Shown: positions 33,235 to 41,916 of the stretch, in pieces
Layout: the number at the start of each line of letters is the position of its first letter
Position numbering within the stretch: the stretch's first letter is position 1
Assembly (NCBI RefSeq): GCF_000143985.1
Contig: NC_014364.1
Span: 1,984,001-2,048,000, forward strand
Length of the DNA: 64,000 nt
Direction of reading: 5' to 3'
DNA from: Sediminispirochaeta smaragdinae DSM 11293
GTDB taxonomy: Bacteria > Spirochaetota > Spirochaetia > DSM-16054 > Sediminispirochaetaceae
Made by a program: the position numbers and the translations under genes
Notes under the pieces: model-generated
What the model was told of the DNA's origin: nothing
The model's input: the letters and a program-made list of their open reading frames with translations, nothing else
Databases searched by the model: none

Positions 33235-33990
33235 TTAAAGCGATGAAAGAAACTGCTTATGTGCTGTAAAGATTGCTTTTTCCAGTATAGCCACCTTGTG
33301 TTCAGATTCCGAAACATTGTGGCTTGGGTAGACCAGCGGATGATAACCTTCCATTTCCAAGATCCTGGTCGTTTCCACAACAATGCTGTTTATGATTAAC
33401 ATATTTGCAATTGTAGAACTCCCGCCTGATTTGTGCGTTTCCAAAATTGGAATCAAGGCATCTCCCTCCGGAGTACAATTGTCAATGGCAATGTCGGAAA
33501 GTTCATGAAGCCGTTGTGTGATGTTCGTATGCTTTGGTCTATTGGCCGAGGCATGGAGAAAGGAGGAAAGGCTTATTGTCGTTACGCCTCTTTGTGACGC
33601 AGCGAGACAGAGCTCCAAGGGAAGTGCATTGATGCCCGAGTTTGAAACGATAATGAGGCAATCCCCTTTTTGTAAGGCATAGTTGGAAAGGATGACTTCG
33701 GCAAACCCTTCTGTCTGCTCAAGAAAAGACATTTGCTTTTGGCCTCCTTTTCCGGTGACAAAGCCGTTGAAGCCGAATACAGGCTCGGTTATCTGGATAA
33801 AACCGGGAATAGAACCGATTCGGGGAAAGGCTTCCTGGCAGGGGAGCGAACTGTGACCTGCTCCGAAAAGTAATACTGGACGTTTTTTTGCGATGACCCC
33901 CGCACAAATCTTTGAAGCTGAAGTGAGGCTATCTTTTTGAGTGATCTGAATTTTCTGGGCTATTTCGATAATCGCATCAATGTATTTCAT
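33235..33990 (-). CDS. SIS-domain sugar isomerase-like protein (UPF0309-like)
   Basis: About 251 residues from the ATG at 33990 (AAGGAT upstream). The long upstream extension of the open frame is rejected: it crosses the divergent promoter region and is low in coding character. The SIS fold shows in PVLLFGAGHSSLPCQEAFPR, DCLIIVSNSGINALPLEL and HKSGGSSTIANMLIINSIVV. Such proteins bind phosphosugars and act as isomerases or sensors. First gene of the minus-strand operon that is divergent from the URO-D-like gene. Confidence 0.82.
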   Translation of the reverse strand: MKYIDAIIEIAQKIQITQKDSLTSASKICAGVIAKKRPVLLFGAGHSSLPCQEAFPRIGSIPGFIQITEPVFGFNGFVTGKGGQKQMSFLEQTEGFAEVILSNYALQKGDCLIIVSNSGINALPLELCLAASQRGVTTISLSSFLHASANRPKHTNITQRLHELSDIAIDNCTPEGDALIPILETHKSGGSSTIANMLIINSIVVETTRILEMEGYHPLVYPSHNVSESEHKVAILEKAIFTAHKQFLSSL

Positions 33991-34105
33991 ATAATAATTA
34001 TCCTTATCTATATGATTTATTACACATAATACATGGTATTTATTGGTATGGGTAGCATTTATTTTTATATCATATCGGTTTTGTGTATTTATTATAAAAA
34101 ATAAC

Positions 34106-34133
34106 TTGCAAATTTTTTGATCAATGGTACTAT
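34106..34133 (+). promoter_or_regulatory. Promoter TTGCAA-16-TACTAT of the URO-D-like gene
   Basis: TTGCAA (34106-34111) and TACTAT (34128-34133) are 16 bp apart, about 30 bp before the start codon. A small palindrome AATAC-ATG-GTATT (34028-34040) lies in the same divergent region and could be an operator, but no second copy was found. Confidence 0.5.
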
Positions 34134-34165
34134 TTTTAGCTGTAGACTTATTTTTGGAGTATGCG

Positions 34166-35344
34166 ATGACAAAACAAGAACGCGTTAAAGCAGTTTTTGC
34201 ATTTAAAGAACCTGACCTTGTACCAATCGACTTTGGCGCTACCAATAACTCCGGTATAGCACTTCATGCTTATAAGGACCTTATTCATTATATGGACCTT
34301 AACGACCAGACAATCAGGGCATCTGACATGATTCAACAATTGGCGGAGCCTTCGGAAGAACTTCTCCTTCGCTTCGAAACGGAATTCAGAGGAGGACTTC
34401 CGAAATATTATGCAACTATTCCTCTTCCTGTTGAGAGTGCGAACTGGAAAGCTGCGCATATAAAAAAGAATGGAATCCTGCAATATCAAGATGAATGGGA
34501 TGTTGTCTATCGTTTTGATCCGAAGCATGATTTTTACTATTCACGTATTTCAGGACCTCTTGAAGGAACTACAGTAGAAATAGATGATATCCGTCATCTT
34601 TCCATGCCGTCGGGAGACGAGTCTTGGCGTTTCCCGGAAGTCGAACAAAAAATGGTCACGTACAGAAAGACCGGAAATGTTACTGTGCTGCGTTCCGTTT
34701 GCTCGGGACTTGTGGAGATGGCGTCTAAGTTACGCGGCATGGACAATTTTCTCGTTGATGCCATGATGACACCCAAAACGGCGGAATATCTTTTACATAG
34801 AATTTTCGATGTAAAAATGCGTTTCTGGGATGCTGTCCTGGATAAAATGGGAACCAGCCTTGATATTGCCGTGGAAGCGGATGATTATGGTACACAAGAA
34901 TCCCTTTTGATTTCACCGCTTCTGTTTAAAAAACTTCTAAAACCGCTTTGGAGCGAACTTTTTTCGCATATAAAGAGAAAAGCACCTCATATCAAAATTT
35001 TATTTCATTCGTGTGGGGCTGTAAGAGCCTTGATTCCCGATTTTATCGAAATGGGAGCTGACGCTTTGAATCCCATTCATATCACGGCACGAGGTATGGA
35101 ACCCGAAGGTCTTAAACACGATTTCGGAAAGGAAATTGTTTTTTGGGGTGGGGGAATCGATACCCAGCGGGTCTTGCCCATGGGAACCGCCCAAGAAATT
35201 CAGGATGACGTCAAGCGTAATTTCGACGCCCTTGCACCGGGCGGCGGCTGGGTCTTTGCTCCTGTACATAATATTCAAGCAGATGTTTCTCCCAAAAGGA
35301 TATTAATGATGATGAACACATTCAGGCAGCTTCGAGAAAAGTGA
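34166..35344 (+). CDS. Uroporphyrinogen-decarboxylase-like (URO-D family) protein
   Basis: About 392 residues from the ATG at 34166 (GGAG 7-9 bases upstream); the upstream open frame lies in the promoter. The C-terminal half has the URO-D/methyltransferase pattern: ILFHSCGAVRALIPDFIEMG (His and Cys of a zinc site), ADALNPIHITARGMEPEGL, FWGGGIDTQRVLPMG and PGGGWVFAPVHNIQADV. True HemE arginine-rich N-terminal motifs are not visible, so it belongs to the corrinoid-methyltransferase-like or unknown branch. It is the first gene before a xylFGH-type sugar importer, so a role in demethylating or otherwise processing an imported sugar derivative is possible. Confidence 0.82.
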   Translation: MTKQERVKAVFAFKEPDLVPIDFGATNNSGIALHAYKDLIHYMDLNDQTIRASDMIQQLAEPSEELLLRFETEFRGGLPKYYATIPLPVESANWKAAHIKKNGILQYQDEWDVVYRFDPKHDFYYSRISGPLEGTTVEIDDIRHLSMPSGDESWRFPEVEQKMVTYRKTGNVTVLRSVCSGLVEMASKLRGMDNFLVDAMMTPKTAEYLLHRIFDVKMRFWDAVLDKMGTSLDIAVEADDYGTQESLLISPLLFKKLLKPLWSELFSHIKRKAPHIKILFHSCGAVRALIPDFIEMGADALNPIHITARGMEPEGLKHDFGKEIVFWGGGIDTQRVLPMGTAQEIQDDVKRNFDALAPGGGWVFAPVHNIQADVSPKRILMMMNTFRQLREK

Positions 35345-35419
35345 ACGCCCAAATGGGCAATATCAAATTATTGCGTTGAAAGCTTTTGCTTTTCAATAAC
35401 TATTTTATAGGAGGCCATT

Positions 35420-36445
35420 GTGAAAAAGCTAACCAAGGTACTTAGTGTTTTGTTGATGATCTGTACAGGACTTAATGTTTTTGCAGCAGGAAACCAGGAA
35501 ACGAGTGACGGGATTGTCATCGGTGTCTCTCTTCCGACGCAGAGAGAGGCTCGTTGGGTGCGCGACAAAGAGACAATGGAAGCCTATGCCGAAGAGCTCG
35601 GCATAGATCTACGTATGGCTGTTGCCGATGCGGATATGGCCCAGCAGGCTTCTCAGGTTGAAAACTTGCTTGCGCAACAGGTTGATGTACTCATTCTTGC
35701 CCCGCATGATGCCTCGGCCAGTGCCAGTCTTGTGAAAAGGAGCGTTGCGGAAGGTGTTCCTGTTATTTCCTATGCGAGATTAATTCGGGACACTTCTGAT
35801 ATCTCCCTCTTTATGGCAATTGATCCCGAAGAAGTAGGCCGTTTACAGGGGAAATTCCTTGTCGATACCGTCGGCCCTGGAAACTACATTCTTATGGCAG
35901 GAGCTCCTACCGATTATAATGCCACGCTTTTTTTCAATGGGGCGATGGAGTATATAAAGCCGATGGTTGACTCTGGGGAAATCAATGTTGTTGCCGAACA
36001 AGCGGTCGAGAACTGGCTTCCCGCGAATGCGCTCGCAATTGTCGAAAATGCTTTAACTGCTGCGAATAATAAGGTAGATGCCATTCTCGCCCCTAACGAC
36101 GGTACCGCAGGTGGGGCAATCGTTGCTCTGGAAGCCCAAGGGCTTGTCGGCCAAGTTGTGATTACAGGACAAGATGCTGAAGTGGCCGCAATGAAGCGCA
36201 TTGTTGCGGGGACTCAGACAATGTCGGTTCTGAAAGATACCAGAATTCTTGGAAAGGCGGCCATTGATGCTGCAGTAAAAATCGCACAGGGAGAAACTCC
36301 TGATACCCATGGTTCTACCATTGACAACGGCGCAGGCGAGATTCCTGCGCTTCTGATTCCCCCAATTGTTATTACAAAGGATAATCTTGATGAAGTAGTT
36401 ATCAACAGCGGTTATCTGGAGCGATCGCAGGTATACGGAGAGTAG
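35420..36445 (+). CDS. Sugar ABC importer substrate-binding protein (XylF-like)
   Basis: A 341-residue periplasmic protein: signal peptide MKKLTKVLSVLLMICTGLNV ending in FAAGNQET, with no lipobox. The mature part belongs to the ribose/xylose-binding group (GIVIGVSLPTQREARWVRDK; VLILAPHDASASASLVKRSV; DAILAPNDGTAGGAIVALEA; ITGQDAE). Closest in style to D-xylose-binding XylF. GTG start with a strong ribosome site (TAGGAGG). First of three transporter genes. Confidence 0.9.
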   Translation: MKKLTKVLSVLLMICTGLNVFAAGNQETSDGIVIGVSLPTQREARWVRDKETMEAYAEELGIDLRMAVADADMAQQASQVENLLAQQVDVLILAPHDASASASLVKRSVAEGVPVISYARLIRDTSDISLFMAIDPEEVGRLQGKFLVDTVGPGNYILMAGAPTDYNATLFFNGAMEYIKPMVDSGEINVVAEQAVENWLPANALAIVENALTAANNKVDAILAPNDGTAGGAIVALEAQGLVGQVVITGQDAEVAAMKRIVAGTQTMSVLKDTRILGKAAIDAAVKIAQGETPDTHGSTIDNGAGEIPALLIPPIVITKDNLDEVVINSGYLERSQVYGE

Positions 36446-36460
36446 GAAATCGATTCCTTG

Positions 36461-36492
36461 AACCAAACGTGGGTCAAGGCCCGCGTTTGGTT
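36461..36492 (+). terminator. Hairpin after the XylF-like gene
   Basis: A 13-bp stem (AACCAAACGTGGG with CCCGCGTTTGGTT, one T-G pair) and 6-base loop, beginning 15 bp after the stop and 16 bp before the next gene. It fits the pattern seen after the other three binding-protein genes. Confidence 0.65.
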
Positions 36493-36508
36493 TTACCAGG
36501 AGATGTGA

Positions 36509-38071
36509 ATGCAGGAACAACAGACAAAGATAGTTCTTGAATTACAAGACATTACCAAGAGGTTCCCCGGTGTTCTTGCGCTTGATAATGTAAGTTTCAA
36601 GCTTCGTGCCGGAGAAATTCATGCCTTGGTTGGGGAAAACGGGGCAGGCAAGTCTACTTTGATGAAGGTTCTTAGCGGTATATATCCAAAAGGTAGCTAT
36701 TCGGGAACGATTCTGCTTCATGGAACACCGGTGGAATTTTCCGATATCAAAGAGAGCGAACAGCATGGGATTGCCGTTATTTATCAGGAATTGGCACTTG
36801 TTCCCTATCTAACTGTTCGGCAAAATCTTTTTCTTGGAAATGAAAGAAGAAAAGGATTGCGAATAAACGATATTGAGGAATATAAACTTGCCCAAAAGGT
36901 TCTTGAACGTGTAGGCATTAATGTTTCCCCAGATGCACATGTCATCGACCTGGGGATTGGGCAGCAGCAGTTAATCGAAATAGCAAAGGCTCTGCTCAAG
37001 CAGGCAAAAATTTTGATATTGGATGAACCGACTGCAGCCCTGAATGAGCAGGAAAGTGAAAATCTTTTGGAGATTATACGTGAGCTTAGTAAAGAAGGAG
37101 TGAGCCTCGTTTTTATCAGTCATAAGCTTGAAGAAGTATTATCCATTGCCGATTCGATAACGATCCTTCGAGATGGTAGGAGCATTGTGTCTACCGTAGA
37201 CGATGATAAAACTGTCAACCTCTGGTCGGAAAAAAACATCATAAAATATATGGTCGGGCGTCCAATGGAGCAACGATTTCCTCGTGAACCCCATAACAGG
37301 GGAGATCATATTCTTTCATTGCGAAATTGGACGCTCTACCATAGTGAACGGAAGGATCGGACAATCATCAACAATCTTTCTCTTGATGTCTTTACCGGAG
37401 AAGTCCTCGGAATCGCAGGTCTTATGGGATCGGGACGGACAGAGCTTGCAACAAGTATTTTTGGTACCTACAACGGAATTGTTACAGGAGAGATTGAAAT
37501 AGACGGCCACAGCAGCGGTCCGTTAACAACAGAGGCTTGCATTGCCAAAGGAATAGTATACCTCACGGAAGATCGAAAGAATTTGGGGCTTGTACTAAAC
37601 ATGAGTGTGCAAGAAAATTCGACCCTTGCCGTTCTCGGCAGGCTTACTCGTCATGGTCTTGTAGTCGACTCGTTTGAAGAAAAAAAGGCCGCTCGAAAAT
37701 ATTGTGAAGAACTAACGATCAAAACTCCATCCTTGGAACAACGGGCTATGAACTTAAGTGGAGGCAATCAGCAAAAGTTGGTCTTAGCTAAATGGATTAT
37801 GGTCGAGCCGAGAGTGTTAATCCTCGACGAACCGACACGAGGGATTGATGTCGGCGCGAAATTTGAAATTTACAAAATTATCAATCGCCTCATCGAACGT
37901 GGCATGGCGGTTATCATGATTTCTTCGGAATTGCCGGAAATTCTTGGAATGAGTGACAGGATCATTGTATTCCACGAAGGACAAATCAGAGCAGATCTGC
38001 GGCATGAAGAAGCTGACCCTGAAAAAGTTATGTTTTATGCAACCGGAGGTATTGAAAATGGAAAAGCCTGA
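36509..38071 (+). CDS. Sugar ABC importer ATP-binding protein, duplicated (XylG-like)
   Basis: A 520-residue ATPase with two ABC domains in tandem, as in RbsA/XylG. Domain 1 has GENGAGKSTLMKVLSG, an IGQQQLIEIAKAL signature region and ILDEPTAALN; domain 2 has the reduced Walker region GIAGLMGSGRTELATSIFG, signature LSGGNQQKLVLAKW and ILDEPTRGIDVGAK. The second site is expected to be degenerate in this family. CAGGAGATG precedes the ATG. Confidence 0.94.
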   Translation: MQEQQTKIVLELQDITKRFPGVLALDNVSFKLRAGEIHALVGENGAGKSTLMKVLSGIYPKGSYSGTILLHGTPVEFSDIKESEQHGIAVIYQELALVPYLTVRQNLFLGNERRKGLRINDIEEYKLAQKVLERVGINVSPDAHVIDLGIGQQQLIEIAKALLKQAKILILDEPTAALNEQESENLLEIIRELSKEGVSLVFISHKLEEVLSIADSITILRDGRSIVSTVDDDKTVNLWSEKNIIKYMVGRPMEQRFPREPHNRGDHILSLRNWTLYHSERKDRTIINNLSLDVFTGEVLGIAGLMGSGRTELATSIFGTYNGIVTGEIEIDGHSSGPLTTEACIAKGIVYLTEDRKNLGLVLNMSVQENSTLAVLGRLTRHGLVVDSFEEKKAARKYCEELTIKTPSLEQRAMNLSGGNQQKLVLAKWIMVEPRVLILDEPTRGIDVGAKFEIYKIINRLIERGMAVIMISSELPEILGMSDRIIVFHEGQIRADLRHEEADPEKVMFYATGGIENGKA

Positions 38072-39239
38072 TTCGGTCCTTCTTCTTGTTCGAGAGCAGA
38101 TCGAACGAAATTTGAAGCAATATATGATGGTGTTGATACTCGGAGGAATCTGGTTGATTTTTACTATCCTAACCGGAGGCCTCTTTTTCACTGCCAGAAA
38201 CTATACAAATCTGCTCCAGCAGACGGCCTATACTGCCATAGCAGCTATGGGAGTTGTTTTGGTCATTGTCGCAGGGCATATCGATCTCTCCATCGGGTCC
38301 GTTGTAGGCCTTGCGGGTGCTGTGGCCGCATATTTGCAAGTGTACCATGGTATGCCTACCTTCATAGCTATTTTGGCTGCTCTCCTGGTCGGTGCCCTTA
38401 TCGGAGCCTGGCAGGGATATTGGATTTCATATCGGAATATCCCTGCCTTTATTGTTACCCTTGCCGGAATGACGTTGTTCCGTGGTATTCTCATCTATAT
38501 AACCCAGGGACAGACAATTTCTCCAATTTGGGATAGTTTTAGCGCCATTGGACAGGGATACCTTCCCAAGATAAATAACGCTTGTAGGATACATGATTCA
38601 ACCCTTTATCTAACAGTTGTTGTCGTGTTCCTTTACAACATACTCCAAGTTTCTTTTTATCTTCGCAAGCAACGTAATCTTCTTATTACCCTTCCAGGTG
38701 CACTACAGTTTATCAAACAGTTGCTGGTAAGCATCGCAATTATTTTCTTTTCAGGTTTTCTTATCTTGTATCGTGGCATACCATATTCTATTATTTTAGT
38801 TTTTTTTGTGGCGCTCCTTTATTCTTTCATAGCAACGAAGACACCATTCGGGAGATATGTTTATGCCATCGGTGGAAACCGTGAGGCCGCTCGATATTCC
38901 GGAATTAATATACGCAAAGTAAACTTTTCTATTTTTGTAAGTATGGGAATATTGGCTAGTCTCTCAGGGGTTGTGTTTACCGCTCGGCTGAGCTCTGCCG
39001 CAGCAAGCACCGGCCAAGGCTTTGAACTTGATGTTATTGCCTCTGCGATAATAGGGGGAGCAAATCCCCTTGGGGGCGAAGGTACGATTATCGGTGCGTT
39101 GCTCGGTGCCTTAATAATGTCTAGTATCAATAATGGAATGAGCTTGATGAATATGTCTGCAGATATACAGATGATCTGTAAAGGACTCGTCTTGCTTATT
39201 GCTGTTTGGTTTGATCTTTCTACAAAGAATAGAAAATAG
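38058..39239 (+). CDS. Sugar ABC importer permease (XylH-like)
   Basis: About 393 residues from the ATG at 38058, chosen because GGAGG lies 9 bases before it; the longer frame would overlap the ATPase gene by 119 bases. About ten membrane helices and the branched-chain/ribose permease motifs (IDLSIGSVVGLAGAVAAYLQ; GGNREAARYSGINIRKVNFS; GGANPLGGEGTIIGALLGAL). Length and the extra central region (about 190-250) match XylH rather than RbsC. It overlaps the ATPase gene by 14 bases. Confidence 0.93.
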   Translation: MEKPDSVLLLVREQIERNLKQYMMVLILGGIWLIFTILTGGLFFTARNYTNLLQQTAYTAIAAMGVVLVIVAGHIDLSIGSVVGLAGAVAAYLQVYHGMPTFIAILAALLVGALIGAWQGYWISYRNIPAFIVTLAGMTLFRGILIYITQGQTISPIWDSFSAIGQGYLPKINNACRIHDSTLYLTVVVVFLYNILQVSFYLRKQRNLLITLPGALQFIKQLLVSIAIIFFSGFLILYRGIPYSIILVFFVALLYSFIATKTPFGRYVYAIGGNREAARYSGINIRKVNFSIFVSMGILASLSGVVFTARLSSAAASTGQGFELDVIASAIIGGANPLGGEGTIIGALLGALIMSSINNGMSLMNMSADIQMICKGLVLLIAVWFDLSTKNRK

Positions 39240-39259
39240 TAGACTCATACATTGTCGGA

Positions 39260-39284
39260 GGAGAGAGAATCCCATTCTCTCTCC
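39260..39284 (+). terminator. Hairpin after the XylFGH-like operon
   Basis: An 11-bp stem (GGAGAGAGAAT with ATTCTCTCTCC) with a 3-base loop, 20 bp after the permease stop. No T-run; a terminator or transcript-end stabiliser. Confidence 0.6.
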
Positions 39285-39378
39285 CTAAATTACCTGGTAC
39301 TTGTCAATTTTAAAAGCATCTCCAGTATGCCAAAATCGAATCCCTATCGATCAGCTTTGATGCTGTCAACGGCATTGC

Positions 39379-40512
39379 TCATTTCATTATAACAAGCTCA
39401 TAATCCCGGGTGCCCAGGCCGATTTTCTCTGCATGCGCTAAGCAGGTACGCCATTCGGATTCGGGAGTGGAGTTGATGAAATGATCATGATGATCAACGA
39501 AGCCCGGTTTTGCTATATTCTCAGATAGCTGACTGCCAGGAAGCGGTTCAGCTTTCAGACAGGCATCTGCACAGGCCTGGTCCAGAGCCAGGGGATCAAA
39601 GGATGCGAACATGCCTAAATTGGGCAGAATGGGTGCATCATTTTCTCCGTGACAATCACAGTTGGGCGAGACATCCACTACCAAAGAAATGTGAAAGTTA
39701 GGCCGACCATCAAGCACTGCCTTTGTATATTCGGCCATGCGGCGGTTCAACAGTTCAACGGCATTATCGCCACTGAAAACAATGGCATCAAAATTACATG
39801 CACCCAGACAGCGTCCGCAGCCAACACAATGTTCCTGATTAACATGCATCTTTTTTGCGGCCGCATCAAACTCCAGACCGTTGTTGGCGCACTCCCGTTC
39901 GCATCTGCGGCAGCCACGGCAAAGAGCCTGGTCGATGTGTGGCTTACCACTGCTGTGCTGATCGGTTTTTCCTGCACGGGAGCCGCAGCCCATGCCGATG
40001 TTTTTGATGGTACCGCCGAAGCCCGTCATCTCATGCCCCTTAAAATGGGTCAGACTGATAAACACATCGGCGTCCATAATGGTTCGTCCAATTCGGGCTT
40101 CTTTTACATATTCCCCTCCGGACACAGGCACTGCGATATCGTCGGTCCCTTTTAACCCGTCTCCTATCAGGACAGGACAGCCCACGGTCAGAGGTGTAAA
40201 TCCGTTTTCCCATGCACATTCCAAATGCTCTATCGCATTTTTTCGACTACCGGGGTACATAGTGTTACAGTCTGTCAAAAAGGGCTTACCGCCAAGCTCC
40301 TTCACGAGGTCGACCACGGCTTTAGCATAATTGGGGCGGAGGTAGCTGATATTTCCCAGCTCTCCGAAATGCATCTTAATGGCTGCAAACTTGCCATCCA
40401 TATCGATTTGGCCGATACCGGCTCGTTTTAGTAACTTTTTCAGTTTGGTGGGAAGTCCGTCTCCGAAAGCTATCGTGCGAAAATCCGTAAAATAGACCTT
40501 TGCTTTTTCCAT
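39379..40512 (-). CDS. DUF362 family protein with two 4Fe-4S clusters
   Basis: A 377-residue cytoplasmic protein. The N-terminal DUF362 domain (about 1-185) includes KMHFGELGNISYLRP, FLTDCNTMYPGSR and HFKGHEMTGFGGTIKNIGMG. Two ferredoxin motifs follow at about 190-250: CRGCRRCERECANNG and CVGCGRCLGACNFDA, each able to bind a 4Fe-4S cluster. The C-terminal part returns to the DUF362 fold. Such proteins are presumed electron-transfer or metal-cofactor proteins; no reaction is established. It stands alone between the sugar operon and a tRNA gene. Confidence 0.85.
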   Translation of the reverse strand: MEKAKVYFTDFRTIAFGDGLPTKLKKLLKRAGIGQIDMDGKFAAIKMHFGELGNISYLRPNYAKAVVDLVKELGGKPFLTDCNTMYPGSRKNAIEHLECAWENGFTPLTVGCPVLIGDGLKGTDDIAVPVSGGEYVKEARIGRTIMDADVFISLTHFKGHEMTGFGGTIKNIGMGCGSRAGKTDQHSSGKPHIDQALCRGCRRCERECANNGLEFDAAAKKMHVNQEHCVGCGRCLGACNFDAIVFSGDNAVELLNRRMAEYTKAVLDGRPNFHISLVVDVSPNCDCHGENDAPILPNLGMFASFDPLALDQACADACLKAEPLPGSQLSENIAKPGFVDHHDHFINSTPESEWRTCLAHAEKIGLGTRDYELVIMK

Positions 40513-40768
40513 TCCTCATTCACTCCTGTTTTGAAAACGTGTCTATCCACTTGATATATCATAGGCTTTATATTCCCTATAGAAAAAATAGCAGTTGTAG
40601 TTTACTCCATGTCAATAGTGCGATCGTGGCATGTGTAAAAATAGAAAGACATGAAGCAATTTTATGATATCATTCCTGCATAAAAAGAAAAGATGAGTGA
40701 AACTCAGACTTTGGAGACTTCATAACTCACCTTTATGCAATTTTCACCGTTAAGATAAAAGACAAAAA

Positions 40769-40791
40769 AAGTCCTTGCATTGCAAGGACTT
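40769..40791 (-). terminator. Terminator of the tRNA-Gly gene
   Basis: A 9-bp stem (AAGTCCTTG with CAAGGACTT) and 5-base loop; on the minus strand it is followed by a run of T (complement of 40764-40768). It lies 6 bp beyond the tRNA 3' end. Confidence 0.8.
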
Positions 40792-40797
40792 AAAAAG

Positions 40798-40869
<72 letters not shown>

Positions 40870-40967
40870 ATATTGGAATATACTACATTCCTCTGTGGCA
40901 ATGTTTTTACGTGAAAACAGGAAAAAAGTCAAGGCCCCCCTTTTAGACAATTGTGGGGTGATGTGTC

Positions 40968-40996
40968 TTGAAAGGTTTTTTTTGATGCGGTAGTAT
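40968..40996 (+). promoter_or_regulatory. Promoter TTGAAA-17-TAGTAT of the PUR-domain gene
   Basis: TTGAAA (40968-40973) and TAGTAT (40991-40996) are 17 bp apart. The -10 is preceded by ATGCGG, as in the ffh and rpmF promoters. Confidence 0.65.
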
Positions 40997-41040
40997 CGGC
41001 GAACCAGAAAATCATGTCAGATATAGAGAAGGAATGAGTT

Positions 41041-41274
41041 ATGGGATTACGAGGGGAAGTCTTTTCAACCAGGTTCAGCACGGAAAAGCGTACCTACTTT
41101 TTCAATGTAAAAGAGAATAGAAAGGGTGATCTGTTTCTCAATATCGTGGAAAGCAAAAAGCATGGCGATATCGGTGGGTACGAACGTCAGTCGGTAATTG
41201 TTTTCGACGATGAGCTGGAGGATTTTACCAGAGAACTTAACAAAGCAATCGATTTCATGAAGAAAAAATCCTGA
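41041..41274 (+). CDS. PUR-domain (DUF3276) nucleic-acid-binding protein
   Basis: A 77-residue protein of the PUR-alpha-like/DUF3276 family: GEVFSTRFSTEKRTYFFNVK, DLFLNIVESKK, then an acidic helix (VFDDELEDFTRELNKAIDFM). Single PUR repeats dimerise into a full nucleic-acid-binding fold. The Borrelia homologue BpuR binds DNA and RNA and regulates genes. Ribosome site GAAGGA. Its last 20 bases overlap the 3' end of rnhB on the other strand, an arrangement that keeps the two genes together. Confidence 0.88.
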   Translation: MGLRGEVFSTRFSTEKRTYFFNVKENRKGDLFLNIVESKKHGDIGGYERQSVIVFDDELEDFTRELNKAIDFMKKKS

Positions 41275-41827
41275 AGCTTTTGCGATGGATCTCACTCAGG
41301 CCGTACTGGCGGCAGAGTTCTCTGTGTAATTTTGTTGGGTAGCCTTTGTGGCGTTCAAAGTGCCATGCCGGTTCGATCCAGCTGTAGCGAATCATCCAGC
41401 GGTCTCGCGCCTCCTTAGCGAGGATTGAGGCCGCTTGTATGTGGGGGTGGGTTTGGTCGCCCCTGATGATGGCTTCTATTCGCGGGTGGTCGAGTTTCGG
41501 AGGAAATTTCCCATCGACCTGAACGATTTGTACGAGCGTACGGGCCTTCTGATCTATGGCTTCGAAAGCACGTTTCATGGCAAGGAGAGAGGCGTTGTGG
41601 ATATTAATTCTGTCGATCTCTTCCGGCCACACCCAGCCCACACCATAGCTGCAGGAGGAAAGAATCTCCTTCAGGGCGATGTTTCGTTTGGCCGGTGAGA
41701 GTTTCTTCGAATCGTCGAGTAGCCCGACAGGAAAAGCTGCAGGTAGAATAACAGCTGCAGCGGTTACCGGGCCCGCAAGAGGACCCCTGCCGGCTTCGTC
41801 GATGCCGCAGTATTCAATTGTTGTCAT
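41255..41827 (-). CDS. rnhB: Ribonuclease HII
   Basis: A 190-residue RNase HII, which cuts RNA in RNA-DNA hybrids and single ribonucleotides in DNA. The start YCGIDEAGRGPLAGPVTAAA carries the catalytic DE and the GRG ribonucleotide-sensing motif; further acids are in VQVDGKFPP and EARDRWM. Normal family length. Its 3' end overlaps the PUR-domain gene. Confidence 0.96.
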   Translation of the reverse strand: MTTIEYCGIDEAGRGPLAGPVTAAAVILPAAFPVGLLDDSKKLSPAKRNIALKEILSSCSYGVGWVWPEEIDRINIHNASLLAMKRAFEAIDQKARTLVQIVQVDGKFPPKLDHPRIEAIIRGDQTHPHIQAASILAKEARDRWMIRYSWIEPAWHFERHKGYPTKLHRELCRQYGLSEIHRKSFRIFSS

Positions 41828-41846
41828 ACCGGGTATACTACGATAG

Positions 41847-41875
41847 TTGGAGTGTAGTTGTATACGTGGTATAGT
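41847..41875 (+). promoter_or_regulatory. Promoter TTGGAG-17-TATAGT of the SMC gene
   Basis: TTGGAG (41847-41852) and TATAGT (41870-41875) are 17 bp apart, about 40 bp before the GTG start. Confidence 0.55.
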
Positions 41876-41916
41876 ATCAAAAGGAACAGGTAAGCTTTAA
41901 GTATACGGGAGCATCG

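Noticed and set aside
33991-34245. 85-residue N-terminal extension of the SIS-domain protein
   Set aside because: It runs through the divergent promoter region and overlaps the URO-D-like gene start; the ATG at 33990 has a ribosome site and gives normal length.
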